DNA of 64,000 nt from Mycobacterium gastri (lineage in GTDB: Bacteria; Actinomycetota; Actinomycetes; Mycobacteriales; Mycobacteriaceae). Below are positions 53,584 through 62,576 of the stretch, piece by piece. A program made the position numbers and the translations under genes. Positions within the stretch are counted from its first letter, which is position 1. The number at the start of each line of letters is the position of its first letter. The stretch spans positions 1 through 64,000 of the forward strand of contig NZ_LQOX01000131.1 of the NCBI RefSeq assembly GCF_002102175.1, given 5' to 3'. Under the pieces are notes generated by a model, which did not search any database, had not been told where the DNA came from, and saw only the letters and a list, made by a program, of their open reading frames with translations.

Positions 53584-54381
53584 TGCTAGATCTCCCTGGC
53601 TTCGGCTTGGTCGGCTGTTGAAGTTGGATTGCGTTGCATTGAAAGTTGCATTGAAAAAGGACATGAGCTTCTCCCGTTGGGCATGGTGTGCTGTGCCGGG
53701 GGCGCGAGGGGCCGAGCCGGCACTGATTCGCAGGCGTCACACCGATTTCAGGCAGCATGACGTGATCGTGGCGCCGCGTAGCGGCAAAGCTACTGACGCG
53801 GTTGAGATTTCACCTGCTGCGGCGCCGACCGCAGAGGGGCCGCGCCCGGATGGCCTGGCGCTGGCCGATCAGCAGCGCGCGACGCAGAGTTGGTTGAGAT
53901 AGTCTTGGCCGGCAACTGGGGCAGCCGGCGCACGGGTGTGCGGCGCACCCGGTGGGTACCCGGCCGTGCAAAGCGATGCCGGCGTCGGCAACCACCACTG
54001 CGGCGGTGTAGAACGCGACCACGTCGGCGGCCGATCACGCTTGAGCCCAGGGCTTTTGAACGGTGTCGTACCCGTCGATGAAGTGCACTGATGCGAATCG
54101 CTGGAGGCCTGGAACCGAATGTCGGAACGCGCCTGCGCACGCGACTCGCCCATACCGGCGGTGTTGGCTGACACCATGGTCGGTTGCGACGAAGCGGACG
54201 CAAGAGCGGCCCGCAACGCCCAGCATCCGACGACGGCGGCCAATAAGCTCAACCCGGCGACAACAGCGATGGCCCGCTGCCATCGCGTTGGTTCACCCCG
54301 ACCCCGCAAACTCACAGTGCGTCCACCCTATCAGCGACCCGAAGTTGCGGCAGCCGATCAGCCCGGGAATCAGCCCGGGAA
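53584..54381. other. Mostly non-coding gap with a possible decayed membrane-protein gene
   Basis: About 800 bases between the PPE gene and the hydrogenase operon. A minus-strand frame (54315 to 53869) starts with a plausible membrane anchor, AIAVVAGLSLLAAVVGCWAL, then loses character after about residue 75. Other minus frames carry FYTAAVVVADAGIALHGR (54022 region) and HFIDGYDTV (near 54080). This pattern fits a frameshifted single-pass membrane protein. I do not recognise the family. Confidence 0.35.
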
Positions 54382-55503
54382 TCAGACCCCGAAGACGATC
54401 AACGGGATGGCCATTTCGGTGGCCGTGGCCGCACCATGAAAGCCGATGAGCCGAGCCGTTTCCGGAGGCTCGTGGCCGGTGGCCAGCACGGCCGTCTCAC
54501 CCCGGCAGATGACCACGACATCGCCGATCCGCGGCAGGTGCCGCGGGCTCACCGGGCCGAACAGTCCCGTCGCCACCGCTTCCTGGCGGCTGTGCACGTC
54601 CGCCCGGCCGGCCAGCACTTCTCTCCAGGTGGCCAGCACATCGGCGGTGGCGCCAGGTTGGGTGTGCAGGTAGCGCACCCGCGGTTCGCCGGCGACCACC
54701 CGGATTCCCGCCGTCAGCCGCGGGTCGGCATCGAGATCGAGCCGCGCAACCGCGGGCACGTTGAGACCGCCATGGTCGGCGGTCACCAGCAGCGCCGTAT
54801 CCGGGGGTAGCGCCTCGACCAGCCGGGTCAGCAGGTTGTCGACGCTGCTCGCCGCGGCGTGCCATTGCTGCGAACCGAGGCCGAATAGGTGTGCGGCAGT
54901 GTCGAGTTCGGCGGTGTAGCCGTAGACCAGCCCGGGCGCCGCAGCCAACTCGTCGGCGATCTGCTCGATGTAGTCCTGGTCCTGATACGCCGCGCGAAGT
55001 TGCGCCCCCCGGTATGCCGCGGCGGTCAGCCCGCTGCCGACTAACCACTGCGGCAGCACGGCGCGCACCTCGACGCCGGCCCGGGCCAGTCGCTCGAACC
55101 AGGTGGGCAGTGGTTGCCATTGGGTGTGCGGCGGATCGTCGCGCCACCGGATGTGATTGAGCACCGTGCCGGTGCCCGGGATGTTGAGCGTGAAGCCCAG
55201 GATGCCATGCTCGCCGGGCTGGGCTCCGGTGGTCAAGGAGACCAGGTTGGTGGGTGTGGTGGACGGGAACGTGCACACGAGCTGGCTGAGCCGACCGGTG
55301 GCACCGGCCAGGACCGCGGCGAGAAGCGGTGCGTCGCCGGCTAATTCCGGCAGCAGGTGCCAGCCCAACCCGTCGACGAGGATCACCAGGACGCGATCGA
55401 CCCGGCCGACGCGGTCCGCAATCGCCAGCTTGTCGACCGCTGCGGAGACCCCGAGCAGCGCGGCCGCGGCGGGCAGCACGTCGCAGATCGAACCGAGCGC
55501 CAC
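54382..55503 (-). CDS. Alkaline phosphatase/nucleotide pyrophosphatase-superfamily protein
   Basis: The 373-residue protein has the metal-dependent phosphodiesterase fold: RVLVILVDGLGWHLLPEL (metal Asp), TFPSTTPTNLVSLTTGAQPG (catalytic Thr), GYTAELDTAAHLFGL (D-x3-H) and LLVTADHGGLNVPAVA (DHG). Its GTG start overlaps the stop of the DUF6390 gene (TAGTG), so it is the last gene of the hydrogenase-maturation operon. What phosphoester it would cleave in that context is unknown; it could be a passenger. No signal peptide is seen. Confidence 0.88.
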   Translation of the reverse strand: MALGSICDVLPAAAALLGVSAAVDKLAIADRVGRVDRVLVILVDGLGWHLLPELAGDAPLLAAVLAGATGRLSQLVCTFPSTTPTNLVSLTTGAQPGEHGILGFTLNIPGTGTVLNHIRWRDDPPHTQWQPLPTWFERLARAGVEVRAVLPQWLVGSGLTAAAYRGAQLRAAYQDQDYIEQIADELAAAPGLVYGYTAELDTAAHLFGLGSQQWHAAASSVDNLLTRLVEALPPDTALLVTADHGGLNVPAVARLDLDADPRLTAGIRVVAGEPRVRYLHTQPGATADVLATWREVLAGRADVHSRQEAVATGLFGPVSPRHLPRIGDVVVICRGETAVLATGHEPPETARLIGFHGAATATEMAIPLIVFGV

Positions 55504-56249
55504 TAGACCGGCGCCAGGCGCCGGCTGGTCACCCGCAGTTGTCGGTCGGTGCTGTCGGCCAGCGCGCGCACCTGGTGCGGCCGTAGCCGCCCGCACAGCC
55601 GGCCCCAGTGCACGGCGACGTCGTCGCCGGCGGCGACGTCGGGAACGGCGCTGTACCCGTCGGCCCAGACGTCGAGCACCCGTGGCGAGGGCTCGGACAG
55701 CCCCAGCGTCCGGCCGTCCCACACCAGCCGCCGGCACGAGATTTCGACGGCAGCTCCGGTGCGGGAAAGGACTGTCCCCCAAGTGATCCGGCAATTGTCC
55801 AACACGCTCAGCGGGTGGTCATCGCGTCCCCGGCCCAGAAACCGGGTCCACGGATAGACACCGAAGACATGAAAGCAGTGATTGGCGGCGGCCTCGTCGG
55901 CCAGCTGCGGGAGGTGCGACCAGTAGCGTCCCGCCTGCGGGCCGATGATGGCCAGCAGGTCCTCGAAGAACCGGCCGGGATCGAGGTCGGCGCCGACGCC
56001 GCCGCCGAGCCAATACGATTCGACCAGCCGGTAGTCCAGCGGGTCGGCGATGCCGGTCAGACGTGACAGCACGCGCAGGTACGGCCAGGCCCCGGAGAAC
56101 TTCGTCGCCGCCACCCGCACGTCGTCGGCCGAGCCGTCGCGCAGGGTGGCTCCCAGCGGGGGACCACAATAACCCAGCGCGTTAGGGGCATAGGCATACC
56201 GGGCGAACATCTCGGGGCCCGGTTCCACGCCGCGTCCGGCCACCGTCAC
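55503..56249 (-). CDS. DUF6390 family protein of hydrogenase clusters
   Basis: The 248-residue protein begins ARYAYAPNALGYCGPPLGAT after a short lead, has ATKFSGAWPYLRVLSRLTGI, and HCFHVFGVYPWTRFLGRGRD. I associate this with the actinobacterial DUF6390 family found beside hypD. No enzyme motif is recognised. Its ATG overlaps the hypD stop (ATGA), and its stop overlaps the phosphatase start, indicating tight coupling. A role in cofactor insertion or regulation is inference. Confidence 0.8.
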   Translation of the reverse strand: MTVAGRGVEPGPEMFARYAYAPNALGYCGPPLGATLRDGSADDVRVAATKFSGAWPYLRVLSRLTGIADPLDYRLVESYWLGGGVGADLDPGRFFEDLLAIIGPQAGRYWSHLPQLADEAAANHCFHVFGVYPWTRFLGRGRDDHPLSVLDNCRITWGTVLSRTGAAVEISCRRLVWDGRTLGLSEPSPRVLDVWADGYSAVPDVAAGDDVAVHWGRLCGRLRPHQVRALADSTDRQLRVTSRRLAPV

Positions 56250-57385
56250 CCCCGCCCCGAAGACCCCACCAGCTTGACCGCGTCACGGTGCATGCGACCG
56301 AAGTTGTAGTAGGCCGCACATGCTCCCTCCGGGGACACCATGCAGGTGCCGATCGGTGTCTCCGGGGTGCACGCGGTGCCGAAAACCTTGCATTCCCACG
56401 GCTTGAGCACACCCTTGAGCACCTCACCGCACTGGCACGCCTTCGGGTCGGCCACCCGCACCCCGGGCATCGCGAACCGCAGTTCGGCGTCGAAGCCGGC
56501 GAAATCGTCGTGCAGCCGCAGCGCGCTCTGCGAGATGAAACCCAGCCCGCGCCATTCGAAGTGCGGGCGCAACGCGAACACCTTGGCCATCAGCGCCAGA
56601 GCGGCCGGGTTGCCCTGTTCGGGCACTACCCGCTTGTACTGGTTTTCCACCTCGCAGCGGCCCTCGCGGATCTGGCGCAGCAGCATCGCGACCGACGCCA
56701 GGATGTCCAGCGGCTCAAACCCGGAGACCACCAACGGCTTTCCATACACCTGCGGCACGAACCGGTAGGGCCGGTTGCCCACGACGGTCGAAACATGGCC
56801 GGGCCCAATAAAACCCGACAGCCGCAGGTCCGGTGATTCCAGGATGGCCTTGATCGGCGGCACGATGGTCACGTGGTTGCAGAACACGCTGAAGTTGGGC
56901 AGCCCAAGGTCGCGGGCCCGCACCAGGGTGACCGCCGTCGAGGGCGCGGTGGTCTCGAAGCCGATCGCGAAGAACACCACCTGCTTGTCCGGGTTGTCCT
57001 GGGCGATCTTCAGCGCGTCCAACGGTGAATAGACGAAGCGCACGTCGGCGCCGCGAGCCTTGGCGTCCAGCAAGCTGCCGGCCGAGCCGGGCACTCGCAT
57101 CATGTCGCCGAAGCAGGTGAAGATGACGTCGGGCTGGCCGGCCAGCCACATGGCGTCGTCGATGCGGCCCATCGGGATCACGCACACCGGGCAACCGGGG
57201 CCATGCACCAGTTCGACGTTGTCGGGCAGCAGGTGTTCGATCCCGTGCCGATAGATGGTGTGGGTGTGCCCGCCGCAGACCTCCATGAACTTGAAGTGTT
57301 CGGGGCCGGAGCCGGCCAAATGTTCGATCACCGTCAGCAGTTTGCGCGCCGCGGCCGGGTCGCGGAATTCGTCAACGAATTTCAT
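56246..57385 (-). CDS. hypD: Hydrogenase maturation factor HypD
   Basis: The 379-residue iron-sulfur protein forms, with HypC, the scaffold on which Fe(CN)2CO of [NiFe]-hydrogenase is built. Conserved motifs are MEVCGGHTHTIYRHGIEHLL, VHGPGCPVCVIPMGRIDDA and FFAIGFETTAPSTAVTL; the C-terminal cluster ligands are in ACQCGEVLKG, CKVFGTACTPETPIGTCMVS and PEGACAAYYNFGR. ATG 57385 starts MKFVDEFRD; the frame continues upstream through hypC only as a shadow. Confidence 0.96.
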   Translation of the reverse strand: MKFVDEFRDPAAARKLLTVIEHLAGSGPEHFKFMEVCGGHTHTIYRHGIEHLLPDNVELVHGPGCPVCVIPMGRIDDAMWLAGQPDVIFTCFGDMMRVPGSAGSLLDAKARGADVRFVYSPLDALKIAQDNPDKQVVFFAIGFETTAPSTAVTLVRARDLGLPNFSVFCNHVTIVPPIKAILESPDLRLSGFIGPGHVSTVVGNRPYRFVPQVYGKPLVVSGFEPLDILASVAMLLRQIREGRCEVENQYKRVVPEQGNPAALALMAKVFALRPHFEWRGLGFISQSALRLHDDFAGFDAELRFAMPGVRVADPKACQCGEVLKGVLKPWECKVFGTACTPETPIGTCMVSPEGACAAYYNFGRMHRDAVKLVGSSGRG

Positions 57386-57401
57386 GGTGTGGCACCCCTG
57401 T

Positions 57402-57674
57402 TCAGATGATCGCCGACGAATCGAAGGCTTGCATTTCGGTGGTGTAGGCATCGCCCAGCTTCTGGATCGCGTCCAGGGTGAGCAGCGCCTCGGTCTCGTC
57501 GATCTTGGCCATGGCGAAACCGACGTGGATGAGCACCCAGTCGTCCGGTGCCGGCATGTCGTCGTCGAGTAGCCGCACGCTGATCGTCCGCTGCACTCCG
57601 CTGACGTCGACCTTCGCCAGATAGTTTGCCGGGTCGGTGATCTCGACGATCCGCCCCGGAATGCCCAGGCACAT
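57402..57674 (-). CDS. hypC: HypC/HybG/HupF family chaperone (first copy)
   Basis: The 90-residue protein starts MCLGIPGRIVEITDPANYLA; Cys2 is the residue that holds the iron intermediate. VSGVQRTISVRLLDDD and DDWVLIHVGFAMAKIDETEA are family-typical. It lies between hypE and hypD. A second HypC lies upstream at 62577 and a third HypC-like domain is fused to an SIS protein. Confidence 0.95.
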   Translation of the reverse strand: MCLGIPGRIVEITDPANYLAKVDVSGVQRTISVRLLDDDMPAPDDWVLIHVGFAMAKIDETEALLTLDAIQKLGDAYTTEMQAFDSSAII

Positions 57675-57692
57675 GTCAGTTCCTTCCCCAGG

Positions 57693-58802
57693 TCAGCAGA
57701 TTCGCGGCAGCGGATCTCCGACCAGCATGTCGACAATCCGGGTACCGCCGAATCCGGTACGCAGCACTACGGTTTCGGCCGGTTCGGCGACGATTTCGCC
57801 GACTTCGGCCGCATCGGTGCCCAGCGGATGCGAGCGCACCGCGGCCAGCCCGGCTTCGGCTTCCTCCGGTGCGACGACGGCGACGAACTTGCCTTCGTTG
57901 GCGACGTAGAGCGGGTCGATGCCCAGCAGCTCACACGCGCCGGTGACCATCGGCGCCACCGGAATTCGTTGTTCTTCCAGCAGCACCCCCAGCCCGCAGG
58001 CCTGGGCCAGTTCGTTGCAGACGGTGCCCACCCCGCCGCGGGTGGCATCGCGCAGCCAGCGGGTCGACGGCGCGGCCGCCAGCAGCAATTCCACCAACGG
58101 GCTGAGCGAGGCGGTGTCGGAACGGATGTCGGCCTCGATGGCCAGATCGCCGCGGGCCAGCATCACGGCCATGCCGTGATCGCCCATCGACCCCGACAGC
58201 AACACCTTGTCGCCGGCGCGCACCGCGTCGGCGACAAGGTGCCGCCCGGCGGGAATGACCCCGGTGCCGGTGGTGGTGACGAACAGACCGTCGGCGGCGC
58301 CCCTGGGCACCACCTTGGTGTCGCCGGTGACGATCTGCACCCCGGCCTCGGCGGCCGCGGCCGCCATGTCGGCGACGATTTCTTTGAGCTCGGCAATAGG
58401 GAAGCCCTCTTCGAGCACGAAGGCCGCCGAGATCCAGGACGGCACGGCACCGGCCATCGCCAGGTCGTTGCAGGTTCCATGTACGGCCAGCGCGCCGATC
58501 GAGCCGCCGGGAAAACGCCTGGGCGCCACCACGAATGAATCGGTCGACATGGCAACCCGCTCGCCGCTGGGCAACGGGAGCACCGCGGCGTCGCCTAGCG
58601 ACTCCAGCGTCGGGTTGCGGAACGCCTCCAGGAACACCGCATCGACCAGCGCCGCCGAGGCCTTGCCCCCGGCTCCGTGGGCCAGGGTGACGTGCTCGTC
58701 GAGCAGCCGGGGCCGTCGCCGGCGGAACGACTCGATGCGCTCGATGACCTCGCCCTCGGCAAAGCGCGGTCCTGACGAGAGATAGTCGCCGGCGCGGCTC
58801 AT
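57693..58802 (-). CDS. hypE: Hydrogenase maturation factor HypE
   Basis: The 369-residue AIR-synthase-fold enzyme dehydrates the carbamoylated C-terminal Cys to thiocyanate, the source of the CN ligands. LAHGAGGKASAALVDAVFLE, LALVHGTCNDLAM-type ALAVHGTCNDLAMAGAVPSW, and TGDTKVVPRGAADGLFVTTT are characteristic, and the chain ends in the required PRIC. Its ATG overlaps the stop of the upstream SIS gene (ATGA). Confidence 0.96.
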   Translation of the reverse strand: MSRAGDYLSSGPRFAEGEVIERIESFRRRRPRLLDEHVTLAHGAGGKASAALVDAVFLEAFRNPTLESLGDAAVLPLPSGERVAMSTDSFVVAPRRFPGGSIGALAVHGTCNDLAMAGAVPSWISAAFVLEEGFPIAELKEIVADMAAAAAEAGVQIVTGDTKVVPRGAADGLFVTTTGTGVIPAGRHLVADAVRAGDKVLLSGSMGDHGMAVMLARGDLAIEADIRSDTASLSPLVELLLAAAPSTRWLRDATRGGVGTVCNELAQACGLGVLLEEQRIPVAPMVTGACELLGIDPLYVANEGKFVAVVAPEEAEAGLAAVRSHPLGTDAAEVGEIVAEPAETVVLRTGFGGTRIVDMLVGDPLPRIC

Positions 58803-59461
58803 GCGGCCCCTCGATCCCGGCTGCCCCGTTCGTGGACCGCCACCCACAGTTGATAGCCCAACAGCGCCTGCGATTCCTGGATCCGGTGCACGCTTTGTGA
58901 CCGAACGATGAAGCAGGTGTCCACATTCGGGTTGTCGGCGAAGGCGCCGCCGTCGTATCCGGCGAAGCCGATGGTGTACAGGCCCCGCTGGCGCGCCTCG
59001 GCGAGCGCGGCCAGCAGATTGGGCGAATTGCCGCTGGTCGACATGGCGATCGCGATGTCGCCGTCGCGTGCCCGGGCGATCAGCTGGCGGGCGAACACCA
59101 GGTCGAATCCGACGTCGTTGCCCAAGGCGGTAAGTATCGCCTGGTCGGCGGTCAACGACCAGGCCGGTAGCGGCGTGCCGATCGGCGGCCGGGCGAACAG
59201 CCGCGCCAGGGTGGTGGAATCGGTGCAACTGCCGCCGTTTCCGAAGGTGAACAGCCGCCCGCCCGCCGCGAATCGGCGCGCCATTTCGGTGGCGGCTGCC
59301 GCCAACAGGTCGGCGTTGGCTTCCAGGGTGGCGCGGCGCAGGGCCAGGCTTTCGGCGGCCTTCGCCTGCGCCGACGCGGCCAGGTCGGCCAGCAGCGATT
59401 CGGGGTTTTCCTCCTGCGCATCGATGAACGGATACAGGAAGTTGGTCGGCTCGTCGCTCAT
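58799..59461 (-). CDS. SIS-domain protein, GmhA-like
   Basis: The 220-residue protein has FAAGGRLFTFGNGGSCTDST, LTALGNDVGFDLVFARQLIA and the sugar-phosphate loop IAIAMSTSGNSPNLLAALAE, as in phosphoheptose isomerases. VHRIQESQALLGYQLW fits the C-terminal helix with His and Glu. There is no heptose pathway around it; the setting in a hydrogenase operon suggests an unproven role in maturation. It follows the SIS-HypC gene by 25 bases. Confidence 0.88.
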   Translation of the reverse strand: MSDEPTNFLYPFIDAQEENPESLLADLAASAQAKAAESLALRRATLEANADLLAAAATEMARRFAAGGRLFTFGNGGSCTDSTTLARLFARPPIGTPLPAWSLTADQAILTALGNDVGFDLVFARQLIARARDGDIAIAMSTSGNSPNLLAALAEARQRGLYTIGFAGYDGGAFADNPNVDTCFIVRSQSVHRIQESQALLGYQLWVAVHERGSRDRGAA

Positions 59462-59486
59462 CAGGCGTCCTCCTGGACGGGGTTCA

Positions 59487-60233
59487 TTAGCGCCGCTCCT
59501 CGATCCCGGCTATGCCGGCATCTTCGTCGCCGACGCGGCTGAGGGCCGTGCCGGCATGCACCAGCACCAGATCACCGGCCTCGACCTGGCCGACCAGGCT
59601 GATCACCACATCCTCGACGCCCCGCGCCGTGCGCACGGCCGCCAGCCCGTCGGCCGTAGCGGCCACCACTTCGCCCAGGCGTCCCTCGTCACTACACGTC
59701 ACACAAACCTCAGCTGCGCATTCAGGTTTGAGTAACCCCGGATGCTCGAAACACACATGCGTCAGCTCCCACAACACGTGGTAGAAGAGCACGAAGCCAC
59801 CGGTCGCGGGCACCCGCGGGTCGGGGTCGTCAAGCCACAACACGTGGTCGGCCGCACCGGCTTTCGGGCGTTCACCACTACCGATCCACACCGTGGTGGC
59901 ACCCCAGGCCGGAGCGCGTCGCATGATCGAGCGTACGTCCGGCTGCTCGGCGCCGGCGACCGCGACGACGATGTCGCCGGGCCGCACCGATACCCGCGCC
60001 AGATCCACCAGATCGGGTCCGGTCAACGCCACCGCCGGCAGTGCCCGCTTGCCCATGATCACCGGATGGACGAACTCGACCGCGATGTGCAGGGCATGCG
60101 GTTCCCACGACGGCGCGATCGACCACATGGTGGCTCCCGCCGCGAACCGCTTGGCCAGCGTGAAAGCGGTGGCTGCCAGGTCGGCGGCCAACTCGGCACT
60201 GAGCCCGCGGTCGATGGCGGTGGGAATGCTCAT
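59487..60233 (-). CDS. SIS-HypC fusion protein
   Basis: The 248-residue protein has an N-terminal SIS-like domain (1-150) with LAKRFAAGATMWSIAPSWEP, ARVSVRPGDIVVAVAGAEQP and WGATTVWIGSGERPKAGAAD. The C-terminal part (about 172-240) reads EVCVTCSDEGRLGEVVAATA, DVVISLVGQVEAGDLVLVHA and GTALSRV, a HypC/HupF-type small barrel. The HypC Cys that follows Met in the free protein is represented by the internal VCVTC. ATG 60233 overlaps the hypF stop (ATGA). Confidence 0.85.
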   Translation of the reverse strand: MSIPTAIDRGLSAELAADLAATAFTLAKRFAAGATMWSIAPSWEPHALHIAVEFVHPVIMGKRALPAVALTGPDLVDLARVSVRPGDIVVAVAGAEQPDVRSIMRRAPAWGATTVWIGSGERPKAGAADHVLWLDDPDPRVPATGGFVLFYHVLWELTHVCFEHPGLLKPECAAEVCVTCSDEGRLGEVVAATADGLAAVRTARGVEDVVISLVGQVEAGDLVLVHAGTALSRVGDEDAGIAGIEERR

Positions 60234-62575
60234 TGCTCGGCCGCCTCCGCCCCGGTCAGCATCGAAATCACGGCCTGACCGAGCGCCAGCCCGCCGTCGT
60301 TGGGCGGCACCGTGTGGTGGGTCAAGACCTCGAAACCCATGTGCTGCAACCGTTCCCGGCACCCTCGCAGCAGCAGGACGTTCTGGAACACCCCGCCGGT
60401 CAGGCCGACCAGCCGCACACCGCCGGCCACCTGGGCGACCACCTTGGCGACGGCGTCGGCAACCGCTCGGTGAAAACATGCGGCCAGCAGCGCCGGTTGG
60501 GTGCCGGCACGCAGGGCCGACACCAGGGTTTGCACCATGGTGGCCGAATCGATGACCCCGGCTCGCACCGTCAGGGGCAGCGACGGCCCGGCCCGGTCAC
60601 CGGCCGTCTCGGCCAGCGCTTCGAGTTCGATGGCGGCCTGGCCTTCGTAGTCGATCCGGTGGCGCACCCCGAGTATCGACGCGACCGCGTCGAACAACCG
60701 GCCCATGCTCGAACACGGCACACAGCCGGTGCCGCTCTCTAATTGCGAACGGATGAGCCGTAATTCGTCGCATGTCGCGGCCGCGACCGGTGCCAGATCC
60801 GGGGTCCAGTCGAGGTCGGCGTGCCACAGCTGCGCCAGCGCCATCCGCCAGGGGTTGCGTACCGCGGCGTCGCCTCCGGGCAGCGGTACCGCCAACAGGT
60901 GCCCGGCCCGCACGAAGCGGTGGCTGTCGCGGCCGAGGACCAGGATCTCCCCGCCCCAGATGGTGGCATCGCAGCCGTAACCGGTGCCGTCGAAGGAGAC
61001 TCCGACGACGGGTTCGCCGAGGCGCCCGTGTTCGGCCAGCAGCGACACGACGTGCGCATGGTGGTGCTGCACCACGTCCAGCGGTCGATCGCCGGCGTGG
61101 CGCTCGGCCCAGCTGCGGGTGTGATACCCCGGATGCAGGTCGGCGGCCAATCGCTTTGGCTCACCACGTATTTCGCTGAGCTGGCGCACCGCGCGCTCGA
61201 ACGCGCGCAGCGTCTCCCAGGTGCCCATGTCGCCGATGTGGGCGGACAGGTACGCGCGACGGCCATCGATGAGGCAGAACGTGTTCTTCAGTTCGCCGCC
61301 CACCGCCAGGACGGCCGGGCCGTCGCACCCGAGCTCGACCGGCAGCGGCGCGTAGCCGCGGGAGCGGCGGATCGGCAGCTCGCGCGCCCACCCCTTCTCG
61401 CTGACCACCCGCACCACCGAGTCATCACACGGCACATGGATGGGACGGTCGTGGTCGAGCACCGCATCGCAGAGCTGCGAAAGTCGCTCTGCCGCATCAG
61501 TGTCGGTGAAACAGATGGGCTCGTCGGACCGGTTGGCGCTGGTCAGCACCAGCGCGTCGGGAACCGGGCCGCGGCCACCGGGCACCGGCGCCAGCAGCAG
61601 GTGATGGATGGGGGAGTAGGGCAACATCAGCCCGAGCAGCGGGCTACCGGGCGCAACGGAGTCGGCTACCACGGCGGTGTCACGCCGGCGCAGCAACACG
61701 ATGGGCCGGGCCGGGCCAGACAACACCGCCGCCTCGGTGTCGTCGACGAAGGTGTAGCGGCGGGCCACGTCCAGATCGCGTACCAGCATGGCAAACGGCT
61801 TGGCGCCCCGCGCCTTTCGTGACCGCAGCGAGCGCACCACCGCGTCGTCGCCGGCCGCGCAGGCCAGGTGGTAACCGCCGATCCCCTTGATGGCGACCAC
61901 CGCGCCGGCTGCCAGCGCCCGTTGGGTGGCCGCCAGCGCGGCGTCGGAGCCGCGAACCCGCCCGGCTGCTGACCGAAACCACAGCGACGGCCCGCAGTCC
62001 GGGCAGGCGATCGGCTGCGCGTGGAATCGGCGATCGCAGGGGTCGTGATATTCGGCCGCGCAGCGCTCGCACATGGCAAACCCCGCCATGGTGGTACCCG
62101 GGCGGTCATAGGGCAGCGTGCGGATCACGGTGAACCGTGGCCCGCAGTTGGTGCAGGTGATGAACGGGTGCCGGTAGCGGCGGTCCCGGGGGTCGAACAA
62201 TTCGGCGATGCAGTCGTCGCACACCGCGACATCCGGCGGAATCGGCGTCGTGGCACCCCCGACCGTCCGGCTGGCGACAATCCGGAACCCGGATGTGCCT
62301 GTCTCGGTAGGGATCTCGGTCACCGAGACCGAGCTGATCCGAGCCAGCGGCGGCGCCTCGGCACGCAACCGGCGGGCGAACTCGTCGAGCTGAGCCCGCC
62401 CGCCCTGCACCTCCACGAAGACGGCGCCGGAATCGTTGCCGACGAACCCGGCCAGGCCGAGCTCAGTGGCGAGCACGTGGACGAACGGACGAAAACCAAC
62501 CCCTTGGACGACACCGGTGACGGTGATGCGCCGCCGAAGATCGTCGGAGCGCAGCAACAAGGGCGTGTCGGTCAT
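60230..62575 (-). CDS. hypF: Carbamoyltransferase HypF
   Basis: The 781-residue enzyme makes thiocarbamate on HypE from carbamoyl phosphate. Domains in order: acylphosphatase (TVTGVVQGVGFRPFVHVL, about 20-100), two zinc fingers (VCDDCIAELFDPRDR with ITCTNCGPRF; MCERCAAEYHDPCDRR with IACPDCGPS), a YrdC-like domain (GIGGYHLACAAGDDAVVRSL), and a Kae1-like domain with VQHHHAHVVSLLAEHG and VSFDGTGYGCDATIWGGEIL. ATG 62575 is one base from the hypC stop; an in-frame ATG at 62599 is possible. Confidence 0.96.
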   Translation of the reverse strand: MTDTPLLLRSDDLRRRITVTGVVQGVGFRPFVHVLATELGLAGFVGNDSGAVFVEVQGGRAQLDEFARRLRAEAPPLARISSVSVTEIPTETGTSGFRIVASRTVGGATTPIPPDVAVCDDCIAELFDPRDRRYRHPFITCTNCGPRFTVIRTLPYDRPGTTMAGFAMCERCAAEYHDPCDRRFHAQPIACPDCGPSLWFRSAAGRVRGSDAALAATQRALAAGAVVAIKGIGGYHLACAAGDDAVVRSLRSRKARGAKPFAMLVRDLDVARRYTFVDDTEAAVLSGPARPIVLLRRRDTAVVADSVAPGSPLLGLMLPYSPIHHLLLAPVPGGRGPVPDALVLTSANRSDEPICFTDTDAAERLSQLCDAVLDHDRPIHVPCDDSVVRVVSEKGWARELPIRRSRGYAPLPVELGCDGPAVLAVGGELKNTFCLIDGRRAYLSAHIGDMGTWETLRAFERAVRQLSEIRGEPKRLAADLHPGYHTRSWAERHAGDRPLDVVQHHHAHVVSLLAEHGRLGEPVVGVSFDGTGYGCDATIWGGEILVLGRDSHRFVRAGHLLAVPLPGGDAAVRNPWRMALAQLWHADLDWTPDLAPVAAATCDELRLIRSQLESGTGCVPCSSMGRLFDAVASILGVRHRIDYEGQAAIELEALAETAGDRAGPSLPLTVRAGVIDSATMVQTLVSALRAGTQPALLAACFHRAVADAVAKVVAQVAGGVRLVGLTGGVFQNVLLLRGCRERLQHMGFEVLTHHTVPPNDGGLALGQAVISMLTGAEAAEQ

Positions 62576-62576
62576 G

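Noticed and set aside
56246..57736. A 496-residue hypD with a long N-terminal extension
   Set aside because: The extra 117 residues are an out-of-frame reading of hypC. MKFVDEFRD at 57385 is the family start.
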